The notes beneath the pieces were generated by a model. The model made no database searches. It had not been told where the DNA came from and saw only the letters and a program-made list of their open reading frames with translations. The position numbers and the translations under genes were made by a program. From Methylorubrum extorquens (GTDB lineage Bacteria; Pseudomonadota; Alphaproteobacteria; Rhizobiales; Beijerinckiaceae): DNA of 64,000 nucleotides. This document shows, in pieces, positions 35,635 to 47,649 of this stretch. Every line of letters starts with the position of its first letter. Position 1 is the stretch's first letter. The stretch lies in assembly GCF_024169925.1 (NCBI RefSeq), contig NZ_JALJXF010000001.1:2796001-2860000 (forward strand). The letters run 5' to 3'.

Positions 35635-35947
35635 GAAGTCTTGTCCTCGTAACGGCCGCCCCCGGCCCTCGGCTCGTGTAAGAGCCTAGCCGGTGACCCG
35701 GCCAAGGGGCGGTAGCGTTAAGATTTCCCGCACCCCTCTAAGCCAGGGTTTTGGCGAAAACCAGACGGCCGGTGCGCGTGTCCGCCCAGTTGCGGCGGGG
35801 CGATCTAGACGGCTTTTCTGCCGCATCCACAACTTCGCCGTGGTTGCCGGGCATGGACGATGCGTCCGCCCGCCCCATTACATCCGGGGGGCGTCGGCTC
35901 GTCGAGGCCGGCATGCGGATCTTTCAGACTGTCGAGAGGTAGTACGG
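35635..35947. other. Divergent intergenic region (lipoprotein / secreted PRC-barrel)
   Basis: About 310 bases between divergent starts, presumably with both promoters. A 63-codon open frame (35751-35942) has no recognisable features and no ribosome site, so I do not call it. No repeat or RNA structure stands out. Confidence 0.35.
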
Positions 35948-36604
35948 GTGCTCAGACTGATCCGGCCGATCGTGACACCGGCGATCGCCCTCCTCGCCAC
36001 GGCGGCCATGGCCGCGGACGGCTCCTCGGGCGCTCCCGGCGAGATCTCGCCTCCCCCAGCAGGCTCCACGCCCCCGGCCGTCGCGCCGACGACGGCACCG
36101 ACACCGGCGCCCGCCGCCCCCGTCGTGGCCACGCCGAACGGTGCCGTGACACCGTCGCAGGGGGGCGGCACCCCGGCAGTGGTGCTCGACACCCAGGATT
36201 ACGAGAGCCTGCTTGGTAAGAGCGTCCGCGCCATGAACGGCGACGATCTCGGCCGGATCATCGACGTCATCATCGACCGCGACGGACGTCCCCGCGCCGC
36301 GGTGATCGATTTCGGCGGCTTTCTCGGAGTCGGCTCTCGCAAGATCGCGGTGGATTGGCGCGTCCTGAAGTTCACCACCGAGGGCAAGGTCGGGCGCCTC
36401 ACGCTCCAGCTCAACCGCAATCAGGTCCGCGTCTCGCCCGAATACAAGTCCGGCGACCCGATCGTCGTGCTCGGGGCCGCCAGCCCGGGCGCCGCGAGCA
36501 CCGGCGCCGTCTCGCCGGAAGGTGACGCCTCCGCCGCCGAGAAGCCTGTCGCTCCGTCCGAAAAGGCCCCGGACCGGCCACAGGAGAAGACGCCGGACAA
36601 ATGA
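35948..36604 (+). CDS. Secreted PRC-barrel domain protein
   Basis: A 218-residue protein. The GTG start gives MLRLIRPIVTPAIALLATAAMAAD, a Sec signal peptide; a Pro/Ala/Thr-rich linker (about 28-75) precedes a PRC-barrel (LLGKSVRAMNGDDLGRIIDVIIDRDGRPRAAVIDFGGFLGVGSRKIAVDW), and a disordered Ala/Ser/Pro/Glu tail ends it. It should reside in the periplasm. GAGAGG lies upstream of the GTG. The stop overlaps the start of the MFS gene by 4 bases (ATGA), so the two are translationally coupled. Confidence 0.78.
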   Translation: MLRLIRPIVTPAIALLATAAMAADGSSGAPGEISPPPAGSTPPAVAPTTAPTPAPAAPVVATPNGAVTPSQGGGTPAVVLDTQDYESLLGKSVRAMNGDDLGRIIDVIIDRDGRPRAAVIDFGGFLGVGSRKIAVDWRVLKFTTEGKVGRLTLQLNRNQVRVSPEYKSGDPIVVLGAASPGAASTGAVSPEGDASAAEKPVAPSEKAPDRPQEKTPDK

Positions 36605-37956
36605 CGGCAAGCCCGGTGACGGAACGGCGCGCCTATCCGGCGCGCGAGCGCGACATCCATCGCACCGACCTTCGCGAGCGCGGCGGCTCCCGTCCGGCGC
36701 GGCGCGCGAGCCGACCGAGCACGCCCGGTCCCGCCGATCCGTCGCGCCGGGCGACCTACGGCCTCGACGCATTCACGTTCTTCATCGCCAACCTGCAGAC
36801 GGGGTTCGGGCCCTTCCTGGCTGTCTACTTCACCCAGCAGAAGTGGACGCAGTCGGATATCGGTCTCGCGCTCACCGTGGGCAGCCTCGTCAGCCTGCTC
36901 GGGCAGATGCCGGGCGGCGCCTTCGTCGATGCCTCCCGCTCGAAGCGCTTCGCCGCCGGCTTCTCGGCCTTCTGGGTCGGCGCGAGCGCCGTGATGCTGG
37001 CCGCGTTCCCGACCTATCTCGTCGTGATGCTCGCTATGGCGATCCACTCGGCGGCGAGCTGCGTGCTGACCCCTGCCATTGCCGCGATCTCCATCGGCCT
37101 CGTCGGCCATGCACGGGCCGGCGAGCGGCTGGGGCGCAACGCAAGCTTCTCGGCGGTCGGCAACGCGCTGGGCGCCGCCGGCATGGGCGCCATCGGCTAT
37201 TACCTCTCGAACAACGCGGTGTTCTATCTCGCGGGCGTGCTGGTGATCCCGGCCCTGGTGTCGCTGTCGTTCATCCCGTCGGGACGCGCCGTGGAAGCGG
37301 GCAGGCCCCGGCCCGCCGCCCAGGCGCCGGAACCGCGGGAGGCCGGCGGCGTCTCGGCGCTTCTGAAGAACCGGGCGCTCCTCTGCTTTGCCGCCTGCAT
37401 GGTGCTGTTCTTCCTGGCCAACGCCGCGATGCTGCCACTGGTCGGCAGCGTCATGACCCTGCGTGCCAGCGAGACCGCCACGGCCCTGGTGGCCGCCTGC
37501 ATCATGGTTCCGCAGGCGGTGCTCGCGCTCACCGCCCCCTTCGTCGGGCGCCTCGCCCAAAGCTGGGGGCGAAAGCCGCTTCTCGTGATCGGTTTTGCGG
37601 CCCTGCCCGTCCGCGGCCTGCTCTTCGCCTTCGTCAGCGACCCGTACTGGATGGTGGCGATCCAGGTCTTCGACGGCATCTCGGCCTCCGTCCTCGGCGT
37701 CATGGTCCCGCTGATCGTCTCCGACGTCACCCGCGGCACCGGCCGGTTCAACACCGCACTCGGGGCGGTCGGGACCGGCATGGGCATCGGCGCTGCCCTC
37801 TCCACGGCGCTCGCCGGCTTCATGGCCGACGAACTCGGCAGCCGCACCGCGTTCCTGGGCCTCGCCATCGTCGGTGCCGCCGGCCTCGCCCTCGTCCTCC
37901 TGATCATGCCGGAGACCCGGCGCAGGAACGGGGACGAGGGGCACGACCCGTCTTGA
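36601..37956 (+). CDS. MFS transporter
   Basis: A 451-residue carrier with an Arg-rich cytosolic N-terminus (about 1-50) and 12 membrane helices. DAFTFFIANLQTGFGPFLAVYFTQQKW opens the first helix and GRKPLLVIGF marks a conserved inner loop. The family is close to MFS proteins of unknown substrate in Rhizobiales. It overlaps the upstream PRC-barrel gene by ATGA. The ABC exporter gene follows after 205 bases. Confidence 0.82.
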   Translation: MTASPVTERRAYPARERDIHRTDLRERGGSRPARRASRPSTPGPADPSRRATYGLDAFTFFIANLQTGFGPFLAVYFTQQKWTQSDIGLALTVGSLVSLLGQMPGGAFVDASRSKRFAAGFSAFWVGASAVMLAAFPTYLVVMLAMAIHSAASCVLTPAIAAISIGLVGHARAGERLGRNASFSAVGNALGAAGMGAIGYYLSNNAVFYLAGVLVIPALVSLSFIPSGRAVEAGRPRPAAQAPEPREAGGVSALLKNRALLCFAACMVLFFLANAAMLPLVGSVMTLRASETATALVAACIMVPQAVLALTAPFVGRLAQSWGRKPLLVIGFAALPVRGLLFAFVSDPYWMVAIQVFDGISASVLGVMVPLIVSDVTRGTGRFNTALGAVGTGMGIGAALSTALAGFMADELGSRTAFLGLAIVGAAGLALVLLIMPETRRRNGDEGHDPS

Positions 37957-38161
37957 CCTGCGCCGGCCGACGGGGTTGGAATCACTTTTTCGCCGCACAT
38001 CCGCTTAAGCGCGGTTCAGCTTCGCCGAGGTACCCGGCGGAAAGCCGCGCTTGCTTGAAACATAAGGCGACGCTTCGCGTTGCGGTTAACGGGTGCCCTG
38101 TGCGCCCTCCAGCCACAATCGGCGCCCAGCGGGTCTGATCGAATCGGGACTGACGATCGCG

Positions 38162-39928
<1,767 letters not shown>

Positions 39929-40003
39929 CATCAGCGGCTGCATCTCTGCTCGTCGGGCGGGAGGGGTGCAAAAACCGGCCGGTGGATCGACATAGCTGTC
40001 ATG

Positions 40004-40041
40004 AGGCCGGGCGGATCCCTCACCGCCCGGCCTTGTTTTTT
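40004..40041 (+). terminator. Strong intrinsic terminator immediately before ltaE
   Basis: AGGCCGGGCGG (40004-40014) is exactly complementary to CCGCCCGGCCT (40023-40033), with an 8-base loop and TGTTTTTT after it. It ends the ABC exporter transcript, but also lies only 25 bases before the likely ltaE start, so it may act as an attenuator of ltaE. Confidence 0.85.
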
Positions 40042-40065
40042 GCCGATATGAAGCCGGAGCGTGCC

Positions 40066-41106
40066 GTGGCCGAGCAGCAATTCGCCAGCGACAACTACGC
40101 CGGGATCTGCCCAGAGGCTCTCGCCGCGATGCAGGCGGCCAATGCCGGGCACGCTCCCGCCTACGGCGCCGATACCTGGACGCAGGCCGCCGCCGACGGT
40201 TTCCGGCGGCTGTTCGAGACCGATTGCGAGGTCTTCTTCGTTTTCAACGGCACGGCCGCCAACTCGCTGGCGCTGGCCTCGCTCTGCCAATCCTACCACA
40301 GCGTGATCTGCGCCGACTCGGCGCATATCGAGACCGACGAATGCGGCGCGCCAGAATTCTTCTCCAATGGCTCGAAGCTGCTCACCGCCGCCACCGATGA
40401 CGGGAAGCTTACCCCCGAGGTCGTGCGGACGATCTCTGGCAAGCGCAGCGATATCCATTTCCCGAAACCGCGAGCCGTCACGCTGACCCAGGCGACGGAG
40501 ACGGGGCGGGTCTACTCCCTTGACGAGATTGCGGCGATCTCGGCCGTCTGCCGCGCATCGGGCCTGCGCCTGCACATGGACGGCGCGCGCTTCGCCAATG
40601 CCTGCGCCTCGCTCGACGCCTCCCCGGCCGAGTTGACCTGGAAGGCCGGCGTTGACGTCCTCTGCTTCGGAGGCACCAAGAACGGCATGGCGGTGGGCGA
40701 GGCCGTGATCTTCTTCGACCGCGGGCTCGCGGAGGATTTCGACTATCGCTGCAAGCAGGCGGGCCAGCTCGCCTCGAAGATGCGCTACCTCTCGGCCCCC
40801 TGGGTCGGCATGCTGGAAAGCGGGGTGTGGCTCGACAACGCCCGACACGCTAACGCGTGCGCCCACAGGCTCGTGCGGGGGATTGCCGACGTGCCGGGAA
40901 TCTCGCTCGCGGCACCGGTAGAGGCCAACGGCGTGTTCCTGAACCTGCCTGCCCCGGTTCAAGAGGCGCTGCGCGCCCGTGGCTGGCAGTTCTACGGCTT
41001 CATCGGCGGGGCGTCCCGCTTCATGTTCGCCTGGGACTCGGAGCCGGCGCGGGTCGATGCGCTGGCGCGAGACATTCGCCTCTGCGCCCTGCCCGCGGCG
41101 GCGTGA
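40066..41106 (+). CDS. ltaE: Low-specificity L-threonine aldolase
   Basis: A PLP enzyme of about 346 residues that cleaves L-threonine/allo-threonine to glycine and acetaldehyde (or the reverse). The phosphate-binding FNGTAANSLAL, DGARFANA (Asp of the pyridine ring) and FGGTKNGM with the Schiff-base lysine are all present, as is the FASDNYAG opening of the family. A GTG at 40066 has GGAG six bases upstream and is preferred; the ATG at 40048 (six residues longer) lacks a ribosome site. An intrinsic terminator lies directly upstream. Confidence 0.9.
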   Translation: MAEQQFASDNYAGICPEALAAMQAANAGHAPAYGADTWTQAAADGFRRLFETDCEVFFVFNGTAANSLALASLCQSYHSVICADSAHIETDECGAPEFFSNGSKLLTAATDDGKLTPEVVRTISGKRSDIHFPKPRAVTLTQATETGRVYSLDEIAAISAVCRASGLRLHMDGARFANACASLDASPAELTWKAGVDVLCFGGTKNGMAVGEAVIFFDRGLAEDFDYRCKQAGQLASKMRYLSAPWVGMLESGVWLDNARHANACAHRLVRGIADVPGISLAAPVEANGVFLNLPAPVQEALRARGWQFYGFIGGASRFMFAWDSEPARVDALARDIRLCALPAAA

Positions 41107-41130
41107 TCGTTGTGACGGATATCGGCCCGA

Positions 41131-41322
41131 TCAGACGAGGTAGGTGATGGTGGCCGCCAGAGCCGTCGCCACGGTGGCGATGGCAAAACCCGATGACGAG
41201 AGCAGCATCGTCGAACGGGATGCGGTCGGCTCGGGCTCGTCGGTGTAGCCAAAGGCTTGGCCTGCGGCCTGTTCCAGGCGCATGAGGGAGAGGTGACGCG
41301 CTTGGGCGGCGGCGGGGGTCAT
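41131..41322 (-). CDS. Small single-pass membrane protein under an EcfG promoter (63 aa)
   Basis: A 63-residue protein starting MTPAAAQARHLSLMRLEQAAGQAFGYTDEPEP and ending in a single hydrophobic helix (LLSSSGFAIATVATALAATITYLV). The N-terminal half is helical and polar, so it is probably a tail-anchored inner-membrane protein. GGGAG lies nine bases before the ATG. A perfect EcfG-type promoter is 41 bases upstream, so it likely belongs to the general stress regulon. Convergent with ltaE. I do not recognise a family. Confidence 0.72.
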   Translation of the reverse strand: MTPAAAQARHLSLMRLEQAAGQAFGYTDEPEPTASRSTMLLSSSGFAIATVATALAATITYLV

Positions 41323-41362
41323 CGGCGTGGCTCCCTTACGGTCAAGCTGACCTTGGCGAGTT

Positions 41363-41388
41363 AACGTCCGGAAACCGTCTTCTGTTCC
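41363..41388 (-). promoter_or_regulatory. EcfG-type (general stress) promoter, perfect match
   Basis: On the minus strand: GGAAC, 17 bases, CGTT, the EcfG consensus. The -10 element lies 41 bases before the start of the small membrane protein gene, giving a leader of roughly 33 bases. Confidence 0.7.
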
Positions 41389-41597
41389 CACTGCCATCCT
41401 GGGCCACGCCCTCTTAACGTTTCGCTGCCTCGTTTCGGCCGCAGGATTGCCGCCCGGCGCAGGCTTCGAGAGGCACTCTTAACCATCCGCCCGCATCACT
41501 GAGATGACACTGCGCCGGGCTTGGCAGGACGGTCGGGCTTCGAACACGGCCGGCCATCGTGGTACTGCGACCGGCGGAAGCGGACAGGAGGCTTTTT

Positions 41598-41612
41598 GTT
41601 TCCTGTTTGTTC
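41598..41612 (+). promoter_or_regulatory. Candidate LexA box upstream of parE
   Basis: GTTT, seven bases, GTTC differs from the alphaproteobacterial LexA operator GTTC-N7-GTTC by one base, and flanking T-runs fit. It lies 64 bases before the preferred parE start. parE is, to my knowledge, among the genes reported to be LexA-controlled in alphaproteobacteria. Confidence 0.5.
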
Positions 41613-41675
41613 CGATACAACGAAGGTATGAAGAGCCATGCAGCCCGTCTCCGACCCGATTCGAGGAGCCGTCGC

Positions 41676-43739
<2,064 letters not shown>

Positions 43740-43750
43740 TCCGCTCCGGC

Positions 43751-43780
43751 ATCGCGACGGGCGGAACGGCCTGTCGCGAT
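43751..43780. terminator. Hairpin between convergent parE and vapC
   Basis: ATCGCGACGGGC pairs with GCCTGTCGCGAT with a single G-T pair and a short loop. It lies between the convergent stops and probably terminates both transcripts. Confidence 0.55.
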
Positions 43781-43806
43781 CGATGCGCCTCGAAGCACCT
43801 GCCCCG

Positions 43807-44208
43807 TCAGCCCGGCCCGTCCGAGCAGGTCAGGAGGGTGACCGGATAGCGCGGCATGTTGCGATCCTCCGACAGGAGCGTCGCGCCTTCCGCGATCGCT
43901 TGCGCGATGAGCAGGTGATCGAACGGATCGCGGTGATCCGTCAGGCGCTGAAGGCCGGCCAGCGCCGTGAGATGGGCTGGGTCGATCGGTAGGATCGTGA
44001 AACCTTGTCGCCCGATCGCCCCAACGATCGCATCGATCTCGGCATCGAGCTTCCCGATCCGAACCTTGACGACGATCTCCCAGAGCGAGACGGCGCTGGC
44101 CAGGACGCTGGTGTGCGAATCGGCGATCAACGTGCGCGCCTGCTGCTCCAGCCGCGGGTCATCGCTCAGCCACCAGAGAAGGGCGTGCGTATCGAGGAGG
44201 AGCTTCAC
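43807..44208 (-). CDS. PIN-domain toxin (VapC-like)
   Basis: A 133-residue PIN RNase. MKLLLDTHALLWWLSDD carries the first acid (Asp6), VSLWEIVVK the second glutamate, and HRDPFDHLLIAQA the following Asp pair; LLSEDRNMPRY closes the active site. Such toxins cleave tRNA or rRNA and are held inactive by the antitoxin. Start GTG at 44208 overlaps the antitoxin stop (GTGA), a typical coupling. Confidence 0.87.
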   Translation of the reverse strand: MKLLLDTHALLWWLSDDPRLEQQARTLIADSHTSVLASAVSLWEIVVKVRIGKLDAEIDAIVGAIGRQGFTILPIDPAHLTALAGLQRLTDHRDPFDHLLIAQAIAEGATLLSEDRNMPRYPVTLLTCSDGPG

Positions 44209-44480
44209 TCCGCCTCGCCCTCCATCGCCGCGAGGAGATCGGGCGGGAGTGTGTCGAAGTCGGGGGCCATGCGGATCTGGCCGCGCAGCGTTCCAGGTTG
44301 GCGTCCGGGGCGGATTGGGGCTGCGGGCGGCCGAAGCTCGGCGACGATTTCGTTGCGGGACATGATGAGGAACGAGCGTCCCTCCCGAACCTGGCGCAGA
44401 AAGCCGGCCATGTTGCCCCGGAACTCGCGCACTCCGAGCCGTTGCGGTTCCGGCGCGCCGTACGGTTTCGGTTCGCTCAT
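44205..44480 (-). CDS. Phd/YefM-type antitoxin
   Basis: A 91-residue protein. LGVREFRGNMAGFLRQVREGRSFLIMSRNEIVAELRP is the Phd/YefM fold (N-terminal DNA-binding dimer), and the C-terminal tail (LPPDLLAAMEGEAE) would wrap the toxin. It overlaps vapC by 4 bases. A 23-base palindrome 21 bases upstream is a good candidate for its operator. Confidence 0.85.
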   Translation of the reverse strand: MSEPKPYGAPEPQRLGVREFRGNMAGFLRQVREGRSFLIMSRNEIVAELRPPAAPIRPGRQPGTLRGQIRMAPDFDTLPPDLLAAMEGEAE

Positions 44481-44500
44481 CGCAACCCTTCAGGAGCACG

Positions 44501-44523
44501 AGTGTACGCAAGATGCGTACACT
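44501..44523. promoter_or_regulatory. Palindromic operator of the Phd/VapC module
   Basis: AGTGTACGC (44501-44509) and GCGTACACT (44515-44523) form a perfect inverted repeat with a 5-base centre, 21 bases before the antitoxin start, the position expected for autorepression by the antitoxin-toxin complex. Confidence 0.6.
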
Positions 44524-44638
44524 GAAGAGGTGCTGTCATGCCAGCGCCGGAAGCTCCCGCCCTTCATCAGTATCGTGAGGCGGCTGGATCAGACCGCCGC
44601 CGCACCGTACCACAGCGCCATCCAGCTTCGCCGTACGG

Positions 44639-46327
44639 TCAGGCTGGCTCGGCCATCGCCTTCTCGGTGATCTCCACGATCCGCCCATCCGCGAGGTGCA
44701 GCACCCGGTCGGCGGCGGCGAAGTAGCGGTCGTCGTGGCTGATGACGATGAGCGTTCGTCCGGCGCGGCGCAGGTCCGGCAGGAGTTCCTCGTAGAACCG
44801 GCGCCGGAAGGTCGGGTCCTGCTCCGCCGCCCACTCGTCCAGCACGAGAACCGGGCGTCCTTCGAGAACCGCCTGGACCAGGGCGAGGCGCTTGCGCTGG
44901 CCGGTCGAGAGATCGGTGGTGGAGAAGCGCCCCTCGCCGACATCGACCTTCTCGGCGAGATCGAGCCGTTCCAGCAGGGGCCGGGCGGCCTCCGGGCCGG
45001 TGCCGTCAGTGGGAAGCAACTCGTCGAACAGGTGGTAGTCGAAGAAGATCGCCGAGAAGTGCTGGCGGTAGGCGTCGCGCGTCCCCGCCGTCACCGGCAC
45101 GCCGTCGAGCAGGATGTCCCCGGCTTGCGGCGGGTAGAGGCCGAGCAGGAGCTTGATCAGCGTCGTCTTGCCCGAGCCGTTCTCGCCGACGATGAACAGG
45201 ATCTCGCCGGCACGGATCGTCAGGTCGAGCGGGCCGAGGGTGAAGGGCGCTTTGTCCCCGGCCGCCGGGAAGCCGTGGCTCACGCCGCGCAGGGTGATCT
45301 CGCGGATGCGGCGGGCCGGCTCCGACGGCGCGGCGGTGAGAAGCTCGGCTTCCGCCTCCGCTCCCTCTTCCGTGAACTCGGCGATGCGCCGGTAGGCCAC
45401 CTGGGCCTGCCCGATCATCGGCACGAAATGGATGAGCTGCGCGATCGGCGCCTGGATGTAGAGCAGCACGAGCACGAAGCCGGAGAGTTCGGCGGCGCTG
45501 ATGCCGGCCAGAACCTTGTAGGCGATGAGACCGGCGAACAGCAGGAAGTTGGTTGATTGGTTCAGCATCGACAGCGATTGCTGGATGACGGCGATCCGCG
45601 TCATCAGGTGGCGCGCCTGCTCGATGCAGGCCTTGAGCGCGACGTTGCGGAGGTGAAGCCGGCGTTCGCGGCCGATGCGCAGCTCCTTCGCCGCCTCTGT
45701 CAGGGTGAGGTAGTGCTTCTGGGTCGCCTCGCGGTTCTTGCGGACCTCCTCGAAGTGCCGGAGCATAGTCCGGCGCAGGGCGTTCGCGCCGAGGCTCTCG
45801 AGGATCAGGACCGCCGCCGTCACCGCCGAGAGGGCGGGTGACAGGAGGATCATGTAGGCCCCGCAGCTGATCAGCGTTCCGGCGGCGACCACGATCGGCG
45901 AGAGGAATGCGATGGCCGTGAAGATGGTGCTGACGTCGCCTTGGAGCGAGGCGAGCAGCTTGTGCTTGCCCAGGCGCTCGATCCGCTCGATCGGCGCCGT
46001 CAGGATCTTGTCGGTGAGGTCGCGGCTGAGCGCCGCCTGGATGCGGCCCCCCGCATAGGCATTGCCGAGGCTGGCTGCGAAGGTGCCGACCACGCTTAAG
46101 GCCGCAAATCCGGCAAAGGCCAGCAACACGCCGTCGGCGAGCCCCCCCTCGCCGTAGAAGGCTTGGTTGATCTTGGCGAGCGCGGCAGCGGTGGCGAGCC
46201 CGCCGATGGAACCCAGCGCCGTCGCGACGGCGACCAACGGCCAGACCGGCCGCAGCAGCCGGATCGCGTCATGCCTGAAGTGACGAAGGATTGCGCCGTC
46301 CTGCCCCATGCCTGCCGATTCCTCCAA
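44639..46327 (-). CDS. Cyclic peptide/siderophore-type ABC exporter (SyrD/PvdE-like)
   Basis: A 562-residue fused exporter of the cyclic-peptide family (PvdE, SyrD). Membrane helices span about 25-300. The ATPase has Walker A GENGSGKT (381-388), an atypical signature LSTGQ (473-477, normal LSGGQ) and Walker B followed by DEWAAEQD (497-504), both hallmarks of the SyrD/PvdE group. Family members export lipopeptides or pyoverdine precursors. No peptide synthetase, siderophore or receptor gene is adjacent. ATG 46309 is an alternative start. It lies downstream of the SPFH gene on the same strand. Confidence 0.88.
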   Translation of the reverse strand: MEESAGMGQDGAILRHFRHDAIRLLRPVWPLVAVATALGSIGGLATAAALAKINQAFYGEGGLADGVLLAFAGFAALSVVGTFAASLGNAYAGGRIQAALSRDLTDKILTAPIERIERLGKHKLLASLQGDVSTIFTAIAFLSPIVVAAGTLISCGAYMILLSPALSAVTAAVLILESLGANALRRTMLRHFEEVRKNREATQKHYLTLTEAAKELRIGRERRLHLRNVALKACIEQARHLMTRIAVIQQSLSMLNQSTNFLLFAGLIAYKVLAGISAAELSGFVLVLLYIQAPIAQLIHFVPMIGQAQVAYRRIAEFTEEGAEAEAELLTAAPSEPARRIREITLRGVSHGFPAAGDKAPFTLGPLDLTIRAGEILFIVGENGSGKTTLIKLLLGLYPPQAGDILLDGVPVTAGTRDAYRQHFSAIFFDYHLFDELLPTDGTGPEAARPLLERLDLAEKVDVGEGRFSTTDLSTGQRKRLALVQAVLEGRPVLVLDEWAAEQDPTFRRRFYEELLPDLRRAGRTLIVISHDDRYFAAADRVLHLADGRIVEITEKAMAEPA

Positions 46328-46515
46328 GTGAGGTCACCGCCTGCTGCGATGACTGGGGTGTTGGCAGTAAGGATAGGTTTGGTGACGGTGAAATGCCGAT
46401 CCGGCACAGGTCACCCATCACCGGGATGGGTTTTGCAAATTCTCGCTTCGACGATACTTGGATGACAGGCGTGATTCGCCGACACGATCCCCTTCGGCTC
46501 TCGCGCTGAAGGGCG

Positions 46516-47484
46516 CTACGGCTTCGCCCCGACGCTCACCACCGGCGTCGCCTCGCGGTCCCCCACGATCATGATGAGCATGTTCTGCGCCATGCTCGCG
46601 CGGCCCTGATCGTCGAAGACGATGCCGGCATGGCCGTCCTCCGGCTGTTCCAGCCTCGCGATGGTGTCGCGCACGATGGCGACCGCGCCCTCCACGATTT
46701 GGCGGCGGGCGGCGATGATGGCGCCGGCCTGCTGGCGCTTGAGCATCGCGCCCGCGATCTCCGGTGCGTAAGCGAGATGGGTGATCCGCACGTCCTCGAC
46801 CACCACGCCCGCCACCGCGGCCCGCTGGCCGAGTTCGGTGATCAGGTCGGCGTGGATGGCGTCGCGGTCGGCCCGGAGCGAGGCGACGCGGGTGGCCTTC
46901 TCGGCGAGCCGGCGCTTGGCATCGCCCGCCTCGTCGCCGACATTCTCCGCCTCCTCGTGGTCGTAGGGCCGGGTCGAGGCGATGTTGCGCAGGGCCGCTT
47001 CCGCCTGGAGCGAAACGAAGTCATGGTAGCTGCCGACGTCGAAGGTGGCGCGCGCGGCGTCCTGCACCCGCCAGATCGCGGCCGCCGCGATGGTGATCGG
47101 GTTGCCCATCAGGTCGTTGACCGTGATGATCTTCGTCTCGTGCGCCTCCGTGGCGAGCGAGACCTTGGCCACGGCGGTCAGCGGGTTGCGCCACCAGAAG
47201 CCGTCGCGGGCGATGGTGCCGTGATAGCGCCCGAACAGGGTCAGCACCGCCGCCTGCCGCGGCTTGAGGGTGATGAGCCCGGCCAGCAGCACGATCCCGA
47301 TGGCGAGCGCCACGCCTGAGACCAGCAGGAAGGCAGGCCCGACGCTGCCGCGGCCGAGCACCAGCACGCCGCCGCCGAGGAAGCTCAGGGCCGCCAGCGC
47401 GAGGCAGGGGATGGCGATGGAGAGCGCCAGCCAGCCGTTCAGGGCGCGATAGGGCACATCCTGCGTGACGCTCGCTCCAGCCAT
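46516..47484 (-). CDS. SPFH/Band 7 domain membrane protein
   Basis: A 322-residue protein with two N-terminal membrane helices (about 18-35 and 45-66), then an SPFH domain ([26 protein letters not shown]... [43 protein letters not shown]) and a helical C-terminal part. These proteins scaffold membrane microdomains or quality-control complexes in bacteria. The start ATG at 47484 follows a weak ribosome site; the open frame beyond it is antisense to the monooxygenase gene. Divergent from the flavin monooxygenase. Confidence 0.88.
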   Translation of the reverse strand: MAGASVTQDVPYRALNGWLALSIAIPCLALAALSFLGGGVLVLGRGSVGPAFLLVSGVALAIGIVLLAGLITLKPRQAAVLTLFGRYHGTIARDGFWWRNPLTAVAKVSLATEAHETKIITVNDLMGNPITIAAAAIWRVQDAARATFDVGSYHDFVSLQAEAALRNIASTRPYDHEEAENVGDEAGDAKRRLAEKATRVASLRADRDAIHADLITELGQRAAVAGVVVEDVRITHLAYAPEIAGAMLKRQQAGAIIAARRQIVEGAVAIVRDTIARLEQPEDGHAGIVFDDQGRASMAQNMLIMIVGDREATPVVSVGAKP

Positions 47485-47649
47485 GCTCGCTTCCCTCGTA
47501 TCTCCGTGCGGCCCGAACCTTACGAAGGCGAGGCGTTCAATCCTAGGGTGGCGGCATCCGCGAAACTCGCGTTCATGGGTGATGATGCCGGGCCGAGCCG
47601 GCGCACCATATCGGCGGCACCGAAGGCTTGATGCGATCGGAGAACCCCG

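Noticed and set aside
35751..35942. 63-codon open frame in the lipoprotein/PRC intergenic region
   Set aside because: There is no ribosome site, no recognisable sequence and it lies in a probable divergent promoter.
39929..40047. Glycine or amino-acid riboswitch before ltaE
   Set aside because: The leader lacks the tandem aptamer core; only an intrinsic terminator is evident.
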